64,000 bases of DNA from Streptomyces sp. RKAG293 (GTDB lineage: Bacteria > Actinomycetota > Actinomycetes > Streptomycetales > Streptomycetaceae). This document shows positions 7,106-14,613 of the stretch, piece after piece. Numbering within the stretch: position 1 is the stretch's first letter; the number at the start of each line of letters is the position of its first letter. The stretch is taken from NCBI RefSeq assembly GCF_023701745.1, contig NZ_JAJOZB010000001.1:5803501-5867500 (forward strand). The letters run 5' to 3'. Below the pieces are notes generated by a model. That model had not been told where the DNA came from and ran no database searches. It saw only the letters and a program-made list of their open reading frames with translations. The position numbers were made by a program, and so were the translations under genes.

Positions 7106-8530
7106 GTGGGGAAGCACAGCGCGGGCGGCGGCCGGCAGAGCCGCGACAACGACATATCGAGCACCCTCGGCGGCGGCCGGTCAGGCCAGGGCCGCAGACG
7201 CCGGGGTGACGTCGGCGTTCCCGTCTCCGTCCCGTCCCAGACGCCGGCGCCGGGCGCCCGCTACGACGGCGGTTACGTCGTCGGTGACCACCCGGACTCC
7301 CGCCCGCACCCCGAGCACCGTGAGCACGCCGCCTGGGGCGCCCAGGACGGCTGGGCGGCGGAGAGCGGCCGCGGCCGGAGCACCGGCTACCGGCCGGACG
7401 CGCTCCCCGACCCGTACGACACCGGTCAGTGGCAGACGTTCGACGAGCCCGTCCTGCCCGTCCCGGATCCCTACGACACCGGTCAGTGGCAGACGTTCCA
7501 GCGGCCCGTCCACCCCGTCCAGGACCCGTACGACACCGACGAGTGGCAGACGTTCGACGAGCCGGTGCTCCCGCCGCAGTCCTTCGAGGCCCCGCCCGGC
7601 CGCCGGATACCCCGGCAGCGTGCCGGGCAGGAGACGGTCCCCGAGCCAGAGCCCGTCCCGGACTCGGACCTGCCGGAGGCCACGGCCGCCGACGCCGGCC
7701 GGAAGGGCGGCGGCAAGGGCCGTGCGTTCACCGGGATCGCCGCCGCAGCGGTGGTGACGGTGCTCGCCGTGGTCGTCGCCGGGCAGGTCGGCAGTGGTGG
7801 CGCGGCGCACAGCGAGGCCGGGGCCTCCGACGGGGCGACCCGCGACGGCAGCGACGCGGCCTCACGGTCGAAGGACCGTCCGACGCCCGGCGTCGCACCG
7901 TCCAACGCACCCGCCGTGGCCGTCGCCAGTTACGACCAGCTGATGGCGAAGCAGTACCCGCTCGACGCCAAGCTGGCCCTCAGCGGTCAGTTCCAGACGA
8001 TGCCGGGACACGACCCGGCGCCCGGCAGGGGGAAGGTGCTGCGCTTCCGGGTGGACGTGGAGAAGGGCCTGCCGCTCGACTCCGCGCTCTTCACCCGGAC
8101 GGTCTTCACCACCCTGAACGACGACCGGAGTTGGGGCCACGGCGGGATCAAGACGTTCGAGCGGGTGTCATCCGGCCCCGTCGACATCGTCGTCACGCTC
8201 GCCAGCCCCGGCACCACCGCCAAGTGGTGTGCGAAATCCGACCTGGACATCACTGTTGACAATGTGTCATGTGACGCCGCGTCGACCGAGCGCACCATGA
8301 TCAATGCGTTCCGCTGGGCGCAGGGTGCCGAGACGTTCGGCCCCGACCGGATGCACGAGTACCGGCAGATGCTCATCAACCACGAGGTCGGCCACCGGCT
8401 CGGGCACGGCCATGTCGGCTGCCCGAAGGCGGGCGAGCTCGCGCCGGTCATGATGCAGCAGACGAAGTTCCTGTCGCTCGACGGCGGCCCCACCTGCAAG
8501 CCCAACGCCTGGCCGTTCCCGAAGGCCTGA
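7106..8530 (+). CDS. DUF3152 membrane-anchored metallopeptidase-like protein
   Basis: A 474-aa protein with three parts. Residues 1-200 are hydrophilic, low complexity, and include three tandem copies of a 19-residue unit built on DPYDTGQWQTF. One transmembrane helix lies at about 205-228 (AFTGIAAAAVVTVLAVVVAG). An extracytoplasmic C-terminal domain of the DUF3152 type carries a zinc-binding HEVGHRLGHGH signature at about 425-435 and two or three cysteines nearby. Family members look like metzincin-type peptidases, but no substrate is known. The orientation would place the repeats in the cytoplasm. In mycobacteria the equivalent gene lies next to moeZ; here about 11.6 kb separates them. Confidence 0.85.
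   Translation: MGKHSAGGGRQSRDNDISSTLGGGRSGQGRRRRGDVGVPVSVPSQTPAPGARYDGGYVVGDHPDSRPHPEHREHAAWGAQDGWAAESGRGRSTGYRPDALPDPYDTGQWQTFDEPVLPVPDPYDTGQWQTFQRPVHPVQDPYDTDEWQTFDEPVLPPQSFEAPPGRRIPRQRAGQETVPEPEPVPDSDLPEATAADAGRKGGGKGRAFTGIAAAAVVTVLAVVVAGQVGSGGAAHSEAGASDGATRDGSDAASRSKDRPTPGVAPSNAPAVAVASYDQLMAKQYPLDAKLALSGQFQTMPGHDPAPGRGKVLRFRVDVEKGLPLDSALFTRTVFTTLNDDRSWGHGGIKTFERVSSGPVDIVVTLASPGTTAKWCAKSDLDITVDNVSCDAASTERTMINAFRWAQGAETFGPDRMHEYRQMLINHEVGHRLGHGHVGCPKAGELAPVMMQQTKFLSLDGGPTCKPNAWPFPKA
7409..7576 (+). repeat. three tandem ~57-bp repeats inside the DUF3152 gene
   Basis: Three in-frame units encoding DPYDTGQWQTF plus an eight-residue Pro/Val spacer. Copies 1 and 2 are nearly identical; copy 3 has DE for GQ. 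They encode part of the cytoplasmic low-complexity arm. Confidence 0.85.
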
Positions 8531-8559
8531 CCAGCGGTTTCGACCGCCTGGCCGCGCAT

Positions 8560-8594
8560 GATCCCGCCGACCGGATTTTGACATCGGCGGGATC
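8560..8594 (+). promoter_or_regulatory. 11-bp inverted repeat: terminator and/or operator
   Basis: GATCCCGCCGA (8560-8570) and its exact complement (8584-8594) flank 13 nt that include a perfect TTGACA. It lies 30 nt after the DUF3152 stop and can act as that gene's terminator. Its second arm fills the spacer of the promoter reading into the small ORF at 8613, so it could equally be an operator. Confidence 0.6.
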
Positions 8595-8606
8595 GTCGTT
8601 CACTCT
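8578..8606 (+). promoter_or_regulatory. promoter TTGACA-17-CACTCT
   Basis: A consensus -35 (TTGACA, 8578-8583), a 17-nt spacer and CACTCT (8601-8606), followed after 6 nt by the ATG at 8613. The -35 is the best in the window. The -10 is non-canonical but matches the CANNNT variants seen elsewhere here. Confidence 0.55.
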
Positions 8607-8612
8607 TCTCCC

Positions 8613-8705
8613 ATGTCGCACCGCCACGCCGCCGAGGACGCCAGCATCAAGCTGGTGCTCATCGGCGTGGCCGAAATCTGCGTAGCCGACATTCTCTGTC
8701 GGTGA
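8613..8705 (+). CDS. 30-codon ORF upstream of peptide importer
   Basis: A 30-aa ORF, ATG to TGA, with 27 of 30 codons ending in G or C, i.e. the codon bias of real genes here. The peptide begins MSHRHAAEDAS, has a hydrophobic middle (IKLVLIGVAEI) with two Cys, and ends ADILCR. It starts 6 nt after a promoter-like element and has no Shine-Dalgarno, suggesting leaderless translation. It lies 176 nt upstream of the ABC-importer operon. It could be a leader peptide, a signalling or modified-peptide precursor, or chance; I recognise no family. 8706-8881 holds no other gene I can support. Confidence 0.4.
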   Translation: MSHRHAAEDASIKLVLIGVAEICVADILCR

Positions 8706-8881
8706 CCCACGGTTCGGTCGCGTAGAGGCTTTCCGCCTCCGCCCCGAGCTGTCCATCCGTGGGCAGACGCACCCCCCTGAGTTCGAGCCATTTCTCCGTC
8801 GAGGGGAATCGGCTGCTGCTGCCCGCGGGTATTCGTTGAATCCTGCCGTCATACCTCGCAGCCGCGAAAGGCCGATCTCTC

Positions 8882-10600
8882 ATGCGTCAACTGTCCCTCA
8901 TATCCCGCCGCGTGGCAGCGGTAGCCGTTGGTCTGGCCCTCGCCGGAGGGGCCGCCGCCTGCGGCCCGAAGGACAGCGGCGGCGCCAAGGCCTCCACCGA
9001 CGCCAAGCCCGCCAAGGGCGGCACCCTCTACGTGCTGAACAACCAGGCCCAGGAGGACTTCGACCCGGCCCGCCTGTACACCTCGGGCGGCGGAAACGTT
9101 CCCTCGCTGGTCTACCGCACACTGACCACCCGCACCCGGGCCAACGGCGCCGAGGGCTCGAAGGTCGCCGCGGACCTGGCCACCACCACCGGTGAGCCGA
9201 GCAAGGACGCCACCGTCTGGACGTACCACCTCAAGGACGGCCTGAAGTACGAGGACGGCTCGCCCATCACGACCGCCGACATCAAGTACGGCATCGAGCG
9301 CTCCTTCGCGGCCGAGCTGTCCGGCGGCGCGCCCTACCTGCGCGACTGGCTGATCGGCGGTGCCGCGTACCAGGGTCCGTACAAGGACAAGAACGGGCTG
9401 GCCTCGGTGGAGACGCCGGACGCCAAGACGATCGTGTTCCACCTGAACAAGCCCGAGGGCGAGTTCCCGTTCCTGGCCACGCAGACCTCGTTCGCCCCGG
9501 TGCCCAAGGCGAAGGACACCGGCACCAAGTACGCGGAGCACCCGGTCTCCTCGGGCCCGTACAAGGTGATCAAGAACGAGAACAACGGTGAGCACCTGGT
9601 CCTGGAGCGCAACCCCAACTGGTCGGAGGCCACCGACGACCAGCGCAAGGCGTACCCGGACAGCATCGACGTCCAGTCGGGACTCGACCAGGCCGTGATC
9701 AACCAGCGGCTGTCCACCGGCACCGGCAAGGACGCGGCGGCCGTCACCACCGACACCAACCTCGGCCCGGCCGAGCTGGCCAAGGTCAACGGTGACAAGG
9801 CGCTCGCGAGCCGGGTCGGCACCGGCCACTTCGGCTACACCGACTACATCGCCTTCAACCCGAAGGTGAAGCCGTTCGACAACCCGAAGGTGCGCCAGGC
9901 CATCGCGTACGCGGTCAACCGCACCACCGTGGTCAACGCGGTCGGCGGCTCCTCGCTCGCCGACCAGGCCACCACCTACCTGCCCGAGCAGGCGTCCTTC
10001 GGCTACACGCCGTACGACCCGTTCCCGGCCGGCAAGACCGGCGACCCGGTCAAGGCCAAGCAGGTGCTGGCGGAGGCCGGCTACCCGAACGGGATCACCG
10101 TCTCGCTCACCCATGACGTCACCAAGGCCGACGAGCAGGGCCCCGAGGTCGCCACGGCCGTCCAGGACGCGCTGAAGGCGGCGGGCATCACCGTCAAGCT
10201 CGACGGCCAGGAGCACAAGGCGTTCGGTGACAAGATCCACAACGTCTCCACCGAGCCGGGCTTCTTCCTCACCGGCTGGGGCGCGGACTGGCCGTCCGGC
10301 GGTCCGTTCCTCGGCCCGATCTTCGACGGCCGGCAGATCGTCAAGGACGGCTCCAACTTCAACAACGCGCAGCTCGACGACCCGGCGGTCAACAAGGAGA
10401 TCGACGAGATCAACAAGCTGACCGACCTCAAAGCCGCGGCGGCCCGCTGGGGCGCGCTGGACCAGAAGATCGGCGAGCAGGCCGTCACCGTGCCGCTCTT
10501 CCACCCGGTCTACAAGCGGCTGTTCGGCAAGGACATCAAGAACGTCGTGATCAGCGACTGGACCGGCGTCCTGGACATCTCGCAGGTCTCGGTCAAGTGA
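8882..10600 (+). CDS. peptide/nickel-type ABC transporter substrate-binding lipoprotein
   Basis: A 572-aa family 5 solute-binding protein (DppA/OppA-like), predicted to be a membrane-anchored lipoprotein outside the cell. The signal peptide ends with a lipobox at Cys27 (AGGAAAC). The mature protein has the typical family features: GGTLYVLN start, a RSFAAEL segment after DIKYGIE, PNWSEATD, and VRQAIAYAVNR in the second lobe. It is the first gene of a four-gene operon; its stop overlaps the permease start by 4 nt (GTGA). The ligand is likely a short peptide, by family, but is not determined by sequence. Confidence 0.92.
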   Translation: MRQLSLISRRVAAVAVGLALAGGAAACGPKDSGGAKASTDAKPAKGGTLYVLNNQAQEDFDPARLYTSGGGNVPSLVYRTLTTRTRANGAEGSKVAADLATTTGEPSKDATVWTYHLKDGLKYEDGSPITTADIKYGIERSFAAELSGGAPYLRDWLIGGAAYQGPYKDKNGLASVETPDAKTIVFHLNKPEGEFPFLATQTSFAPVPKAKDTGTKYAEHPVSSGPYKVIKNENNGEHLVLERNPNWSEATDDQRKAYPDSIDVQSGLDQAVINQRLSTGTGKDAAAVTTDTNLGPAELAKVNGDKALASRVGTGHFGYTDYIAFNPKVKPFDNPKVRQAIAYAVNRTTVVNAVGGSSLADQATTYLPEQASFGYTPYDPFPAGKTGDPVKAKQVLAEAGYPNGITVSLTHDVTKADEQGPEVATAVQDALKAAGITVKLDGQEHKAFGDKIHNVSTEPGFFLTGWGADWPSGGPFLGPIFDGRQIVKDGSNFNNAQLDDPAVNKEIDEINKLTDLKAAAARWGALDQKIGEQAVTVPLFHPVYKRLFGKDIKNVVISDWTGVLDISQVSVK

Positions 10601-11595
10601 CCACCCAGGACCTGACGGCCGTCGAGGCGGGGGCGGTCGGCAATCCCGCCGCCCCCGCCCCGGGGGCCCGGCAGGTCTGGCGACGGCTGCGCGCCCAGCG
10701 CGCGGCCGTCGCCGGCACCGCCGTCATCGCACTCCTCGTCCTGGTGGCGCTCACCGCACCCCTGCTGAGCGCCATCGAGGGCCAGAACACCACGGCCTAC
10801 CACCCCGAGCTGATCGACTCCGCCTCCGGCGGCGTACCGCTCGGCTCCTTCGGCGGGATCAGCGGCGACCACTGGCTCGGCGTCGAACCCGGCACCGGCC
10901 GCGACATGTTCTCCCGGCTCGTGCACGGCGCCCAGATCTCGCTGGCCGTCGCCCTCGGCGCGACCCTCGTGCAGATCCTCGTCGGCGTCGGCACCGGCCT
11001 GGCCGCAGGGCTCGGCAACCGCTTCGTGGACAACCTGCTCAGCCGCGTCACCGACGTCATGATCACCATGCCCGCGCTGGTCTTCGCCATCGCGCTGATG
11101 GCCGTGGTCCCCGACGGCTTCCCGCGCCCGCTGCTGCTGGCGCTCATCATCGGCTTCGTCGCGTGGGGCAGCATCTCCAAGCTCGTCAGGGCGCAGGTGC
11201 TCAGCCTCAAGTCACTGGACTACGTGGCCGCCTCCCGGCTCGCCGGCTCCGGTACCTGGCGGATCGCCCGCCGGGAACTGCTGCCGTCGCTCGTCGCGCC
11301 GGTCATCACCTACGCCGCCCTGCTCATCCCGGCGAACATGGTCATCGAGTCCGGGCTCTCGTTCCTCGGCATCGGCGTGAAGCCGCCCACCCCGTCCTGG
11401 GGTCAGATGCTCTCCAGCGCCAACACCTGGTACGAGGCCGATCCCGCGTACGTGCTGCTGCCCGCCGCGATGCTGTTCATCAGCGTGCTCGCCTTCACCG
11501 TGCTCGCCGACGGCATCAGGACCGCGCTCGACCCGCGCGCCGCCAGCAGGCTCCGCGTCGGCACCGGCCGCAAGCGCGAGGAGGCCGCGTCATGA
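10597..11595 (+). CDS. ABC transporter permease (DppC-like)
   Basis: A 332-aa inner-membrane permease with an N-terminal transmembrane helix (about 38-58), a periplasmic-type loop, and five further helices. The EAA loop is visible (DYVAASRLAGSGTWRIARRE), which contacts the ATPase. The C-terminal ADGIRTALDPR ending is typical of DppC/OppC. It overlaps the binding-protein gene and the next permease gene by 4 nt each, so the operon is translationally coupled. Confidence 0.92.
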   Translation: MTTQDLTAVEAGAVGNPAAPAPGARQVWRRLRAQRAAVAGTAVIALLVLVALTAPLLSAIEGQNTTAYHPELIDSASGGVPLGSFGGISGDHWLGVEPGTGRDMFSRLVHGAQISLAVALGATLVQILVGVGTGLAAGLGNRFVDNLLSRVTDVMITMPALVFAIALMAVVPDGFPRPLLLALIIGFVAWGSISKLVRAQVLSLKSLDYVAASRLAGSGTWRIARRELLPSLVAPVITYAALLIPANMVIESGLSFLGIGVKPPTPSWGQMLSSANTWYEADPAYVLLPAAMLFISVLAFTVLADGIRTALDPRAASRLRVGTGRKREEAAS

Positions 11596-12581
11596 TCCGC
11601 TTCCTGCTGCGCCGCACGGTGTCCGCCGCGGTGGTCCTGCTGGTGCTGGCCGTCGTGCTGTACGCGACCTTCTACCTGGCGCCCGGCGACCCCGCGCAAC
11701 TGTCCTGCGGGCCCAAGTGCTCACCCGCCCAACTCGTGCAGATCCGCGAGCAGATGGGCCTGAACGACTCGGTGTACGTACAGTTCTGGCACTTCCTGCA
11801 GGGCATCGCCACCGGCCGCGACTACAGCACCGGCACCGGCACGGTGCACTGCTCCGCACCCTGCTTCGGCCAGTCGTACCGCACCGGCGAACTCGTCACC
11901 GACATCCTCGTCGCCAAGCTGCCCGCCACCGCCTCCCTCGCGCTCGGCGCGATGGTCCTGTGGCTGATCCTCGGCGTCGGCACCGGGGTGCTGTCCGCGC
12001 TGCGCCGCGGCCGGCCCACCGAACGGCTGCTCACCGGGCTCACCCTCGCGGGCACCGCCACCCCGGTGTTCATCATCGGCATCCTGCTGCTGATGCTCTT
12101 CTGCTCCGTGCTGCAGTGGCTGCCCTACCCCTCCTACGTGCCGTTCACCGACGACCCGCAGCAGTGGGCCTGGAACCTGCTGCTGCCCTGGCTGGCGCTC
12201 GCGCTCGTCGAGTCCGCCAAGTACGCCCGGCTGACCCGCAGTTCCATGCTGGAGACGCTCGCGGAGGACCACATCAGGACCTTCCGCGCCTACGGCGTCA
12301 GCGAGCGCGCGATCATCGGGCGGCACGCGCTGCGCGCCGCCCTCACCCCGGTGATCGCGCTGTCGGCGCTCGACCTGGGCACGATGTTCGGCGGCGCGCT
12401 GCTCACCGAGTCGCTGTTCAACGTGCCGGGGCTGGGCCAGAAGCTCGTGCAGTCCGTCGAGCTCAAGGACCTGCCGGTCGTGGTGGGCATCGTGCTCGTC
12501 ATGGGCTTCGCCGTCGTCCTCGCCAACGCCGCCGCGGATGTGCTCTACGCGCTGGCCGACCGAAGGGTGGTGCTGGCATGA
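11592..12581 (+). CDS. ABC transporter permease (DppB-like)
   Basis: A 329-aa permease. The start MIRFLLRRTVSAAVVLLVLA and the APGDPA motif after the first helix are hallmarks of DppB/OppB. The EAA loop is HIRTFRAYGVSERAIIGRHAL. The first extracytoplasmic loop has four cysteines (SCGPKC; CSAPC), which could form disulphides and are unusual for the family. ATG at 11592 overlaps the previous stop (ATGA); the frame is open further upstream but that part is a shadow. Confidence 0.92.
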   Translation: MIRFLLRRTVSAAVVLLVLAVVLYATFYLAPGDPAQLSCGPKCSPAQLVQIREQMGLNDSVYVQFWHFLQGIATGRDYSTGTGTVHCSAPCFGQSYRTGELVTDILVAKLPATASLALGAMVLWLILGVGTGVLSALRRGRPTERLLTGLTLAGTATPVFIIGILLLMLFCSVLQWLPYPSYVPFTDDPQQWAWNLLLPWLALALVESAKYARLTRSSMLETLAEDHIRTFRAYGVSERAIIGRHALRAALTPVIALSALDLGTMFGGALLTESLFNVPGLGQKLVQSVELKDLPVVVGIVLVMGFAVVLANAAADVLYALADRRVVLA

Positions 12582-14305
12582 GCGCGGCCACTGATTCCGC
12601 TGTGGGTCCCGCCGCCACGGCCGGCCTCGCCGAGCCGCTGGTGGAGGTCAGAGACCTCGTCATCGACTTCCCCACCGCGTCCGGCACCGTACGGGCCGTC
12701 GACGGCCTCAGCTTCCGGCTCGAAGCGGGCGGCGCCCTCGGCATCGTCGGCGAGTCGGGCTCCGGCAAGAGCGCCACCGCGTACGCCCTGCTGGATCTGC
12801 ACCGGGGGACCGGCGCGCGGACCGGCGGCACCGTACGGGTCGCCGGGACGGACGTCCTCGGCGCCGACGACACCGAACTGCGGCGGCTGCGCGGCGGCCG
12901 GGCGGCGATGGTCTTCCAGGACCCGCTCTCCTCGCTCGACCCGTACTACGCGATCGGCGACCAGATCGCCGAGGTCTACCGCGTCCATGTGAAGGCCACC
13001 CGGCGGGCCGCCCGCGAGCGGGCCGTCCAGGTGCTGGACCGGGTCGGCATCCCGGACGCGGCCCGGCGCTCGCGCGCCCGGCCGCACGAGTTCAGCGGCG
13101 GCATGCGGCAGCGCGCGCTCATCGCCATGGCGCTGGCCTGCGAACCGCGACTGCTGATCGCCGACGAACCGACCACCGCACTCGACGTCACCGTCCAGGC
13201 CCAGATCCTCGACCTGCTGCACGAACTGCGCGCCGAGACCGGCATGGGGCTGCTGCTCGTCACCCACGACCTGGGGGTGGTGGCCGGCAGCGTCGACGAC
13301 GTACTCGTCATGCGGAACGGCGCCGCCGTCGAACGCGGAGCGGTGAGCGCCGTACTGGACGACCCGCGCGAGCCCTACACCCGGGCGCTGCTCGCGGCGG
13401 TGCCGCAGGTGGACGCGGCGCGGCCGGCCGTCCTCGTGAAACAGCGGACGGGCGACGAGCCGACGGCGGTCGTGGCGCCGGGGCCGGAAGCGCCGCTGCT
13501 CGAAGCGGTCGGTCTGCGCCGGGATTTCGGCAAGCGCCAGGACACCGTGACCGCCGTGGACGGCGTGTCGCTGACCGTCCGGCGGGGCGAGACGCTCGGG
13601 ATCGTCGGCGAGAGCGGCAGCGGGAAGACCACCCTCGGCCGGATGCTGGTGCGGCTGCTCGACCCCACGGCCGGTGAACTCCGGTACGACGGCCGGGACA
13701 TCGGCAAGCTCGGCGACAAGGCGCTGCGACCGCTGCGCCGCGAGCTGCAGATGGTCTTCCAGGACCCGGTCTCGTCGCTGAACCCGCGGCGCAGCATCGG
13801 CGAGTCGATCGCCGACCCGCTGCGGGCCGCGGGCGAGCTCACGGACAAGGCGGTCGTCGAGCGGGTACGGGAGCTGCTGGAGCGGGTCGGGCTGGAACCG
13901 GACTGGTACCACCGGTACCCGCACGAGTTCAGCGGCGGCCAGCGGCAGCGGGTCGGGATCGCGCGGGCGCTGGCGCCGTCCCCGAAGCTGATCGTCTGCG
14001 ACGAGCCGGTCTCGGCACTCGACGTGACGACCCAGGCCCAGGTCGTCGCGCTGCTCGGCGAGCTGCAGCGTGACCTGGGGCTCTCGCTGGTCTTCATCGC
14101 GCACGACCTGGCGGTGGTGCGGCAGGTCAGCGACCGGGTCGCGGTCATGCGGGCCGGGAAGATCGTTGAGGAGGGGCCGGCGGACGCGGTGTACGACTCG
14201 CCCCAGCACGCCTACACCAAGGGCCTGCTGGCGGCCGTGCCGGTGCTCGACCCGGTCGAGTCCGCGGCGCGGCGCGCGAGCCGGAAGGGACTCGCCGGAG
14301 TCTGA
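12578..14305 (+). CDS. fused dual ATP-binding subunit of peptide ABC importer (DppDF-like)
   Basis: A 575-aa protein with two complete ATPase domains in one chain. Each has Walker A (GESGSGKS, 58-65; GESGSGKT, about 343-350), an ABC signature (SGGMRQR; SGGQRQR) and Walker B (LIADEPTTALD; IVCDEPVSALD), and each ends with the oligopeptide-type C-terminal extension (YTRALLAAVP; YTKGLLAAVP). One gene therefore replaces dppD and dppF. It starts at ATG 12578, overlapping the permease stop. The stop codon lies within the first unit of a 12-bp tandem repeat. Confidence 0.92.
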   Translation: MSAATDSAVGPAATAGLAEPLVEVRDLVIDFPTASGTVRAVDGLSFRLEAGGALGIVGESGSGKSATAYALLDLHRGTGARTGGTVRVAGTDVLGADDTELRRLRGGRAAMVFQDPLSSLDPYYAIGDQIAEVYRVHVKATRRAARERAVQVLDRVGIPDAARRSRARPHEFSGGMRQRALIAMALACEPRLLIADEPTTALDVTVQAQILDLLHELRAETGMGLLLVTHDLGVVAGSVDDVLVMRNGAAVERGAVSAVLDDPREPYTRALLAAVPQVDAARPAVLVKQRTGDEPTAVVAPGPEAPLLEAVGLRRDFGKRQDTVTAVDGVSLTVRRGETLGIVGESGSGKTTLGRMLVRLLDPTAGELRYDGRDIGKLGDKALRPLRRELQMVFQDPVSSLNPRRSIGESIADPLRAAGELTDKAVVERVRELLERVGLEPDWYHRYPHEFSGGQRQRVGIARALAPSPKLIVCDEPVSALDVTTQAQVVALLGELQRDLGLSLVFIAHDLAVVRQVSDRVAVMRAGKIVEEGPADAVYDSPQHAYTKGLLAAVPVLDPVESAARRASRKGLAGV

Positions 14306-14354
14306 GCCGGAGTCTGAGCCGGAGTCCGGGCCGGAGTCCGGGCCGGGGTCCGAT
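14295..14354 (+). repeat. five 12-bp tandem units across the ATPase stop codon
   Basis: Units CCGGAGTCTGAG (x2), CCGGAGTCCGGG (x2) and CCGGGGTCCGAT in register. The first contains the TGA stop of the ATPase gene. In another frame the block would read as an acidic PESE-type repeat, but no gene uses it. Confidence 0.75.
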
Positions 14355-14443
14355 CCGGGGGATGGGAAACGCGTCCTGCCGGAGCGCGGCACAGTCGCGG
14401 ACCGGGTGAGTGGAGTGTGTTGTTCCGCGCACCCTAAGCGACG

Positions 14444-14455
14444 ACAACGCGTTGT
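14444..14455. promoter_or_regulatory. 12-bp perfect palindrome upstream of the polysaccharide cluster
   Basis: ACAACGCGTTGT, 158 nt before the glycosyltransferase start. It is the only clear symmetric site in the otherwise gene-free gap 14355-14613, and a candidate operator. No recognisable promoter hexamers stand out around it. Confidence 0.3.
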
Positions 14456-14613
14456 GGTGCGAGAAGTTACGACCGTTCACCCCTTCTGGTGGCGCGGCGG
14501 ACAACCGTCCGTCGCGCCACTGTCGTACCGGCATACCGTCATCGCGCCGGGCAGACGTATCCGCCCTCCCGGCCACGCATCCGGCGGACCGGCGAAGGAA
14601 GGGGGGCGTACAC

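Noticed and set aside
12545..14392. A 615-codon frame antisense to the ABC ATPase
   Set aside because: Shadow of a gene with complete Walker and signature motifs; composition RRR/GGG/HRD-like with no protein family features.
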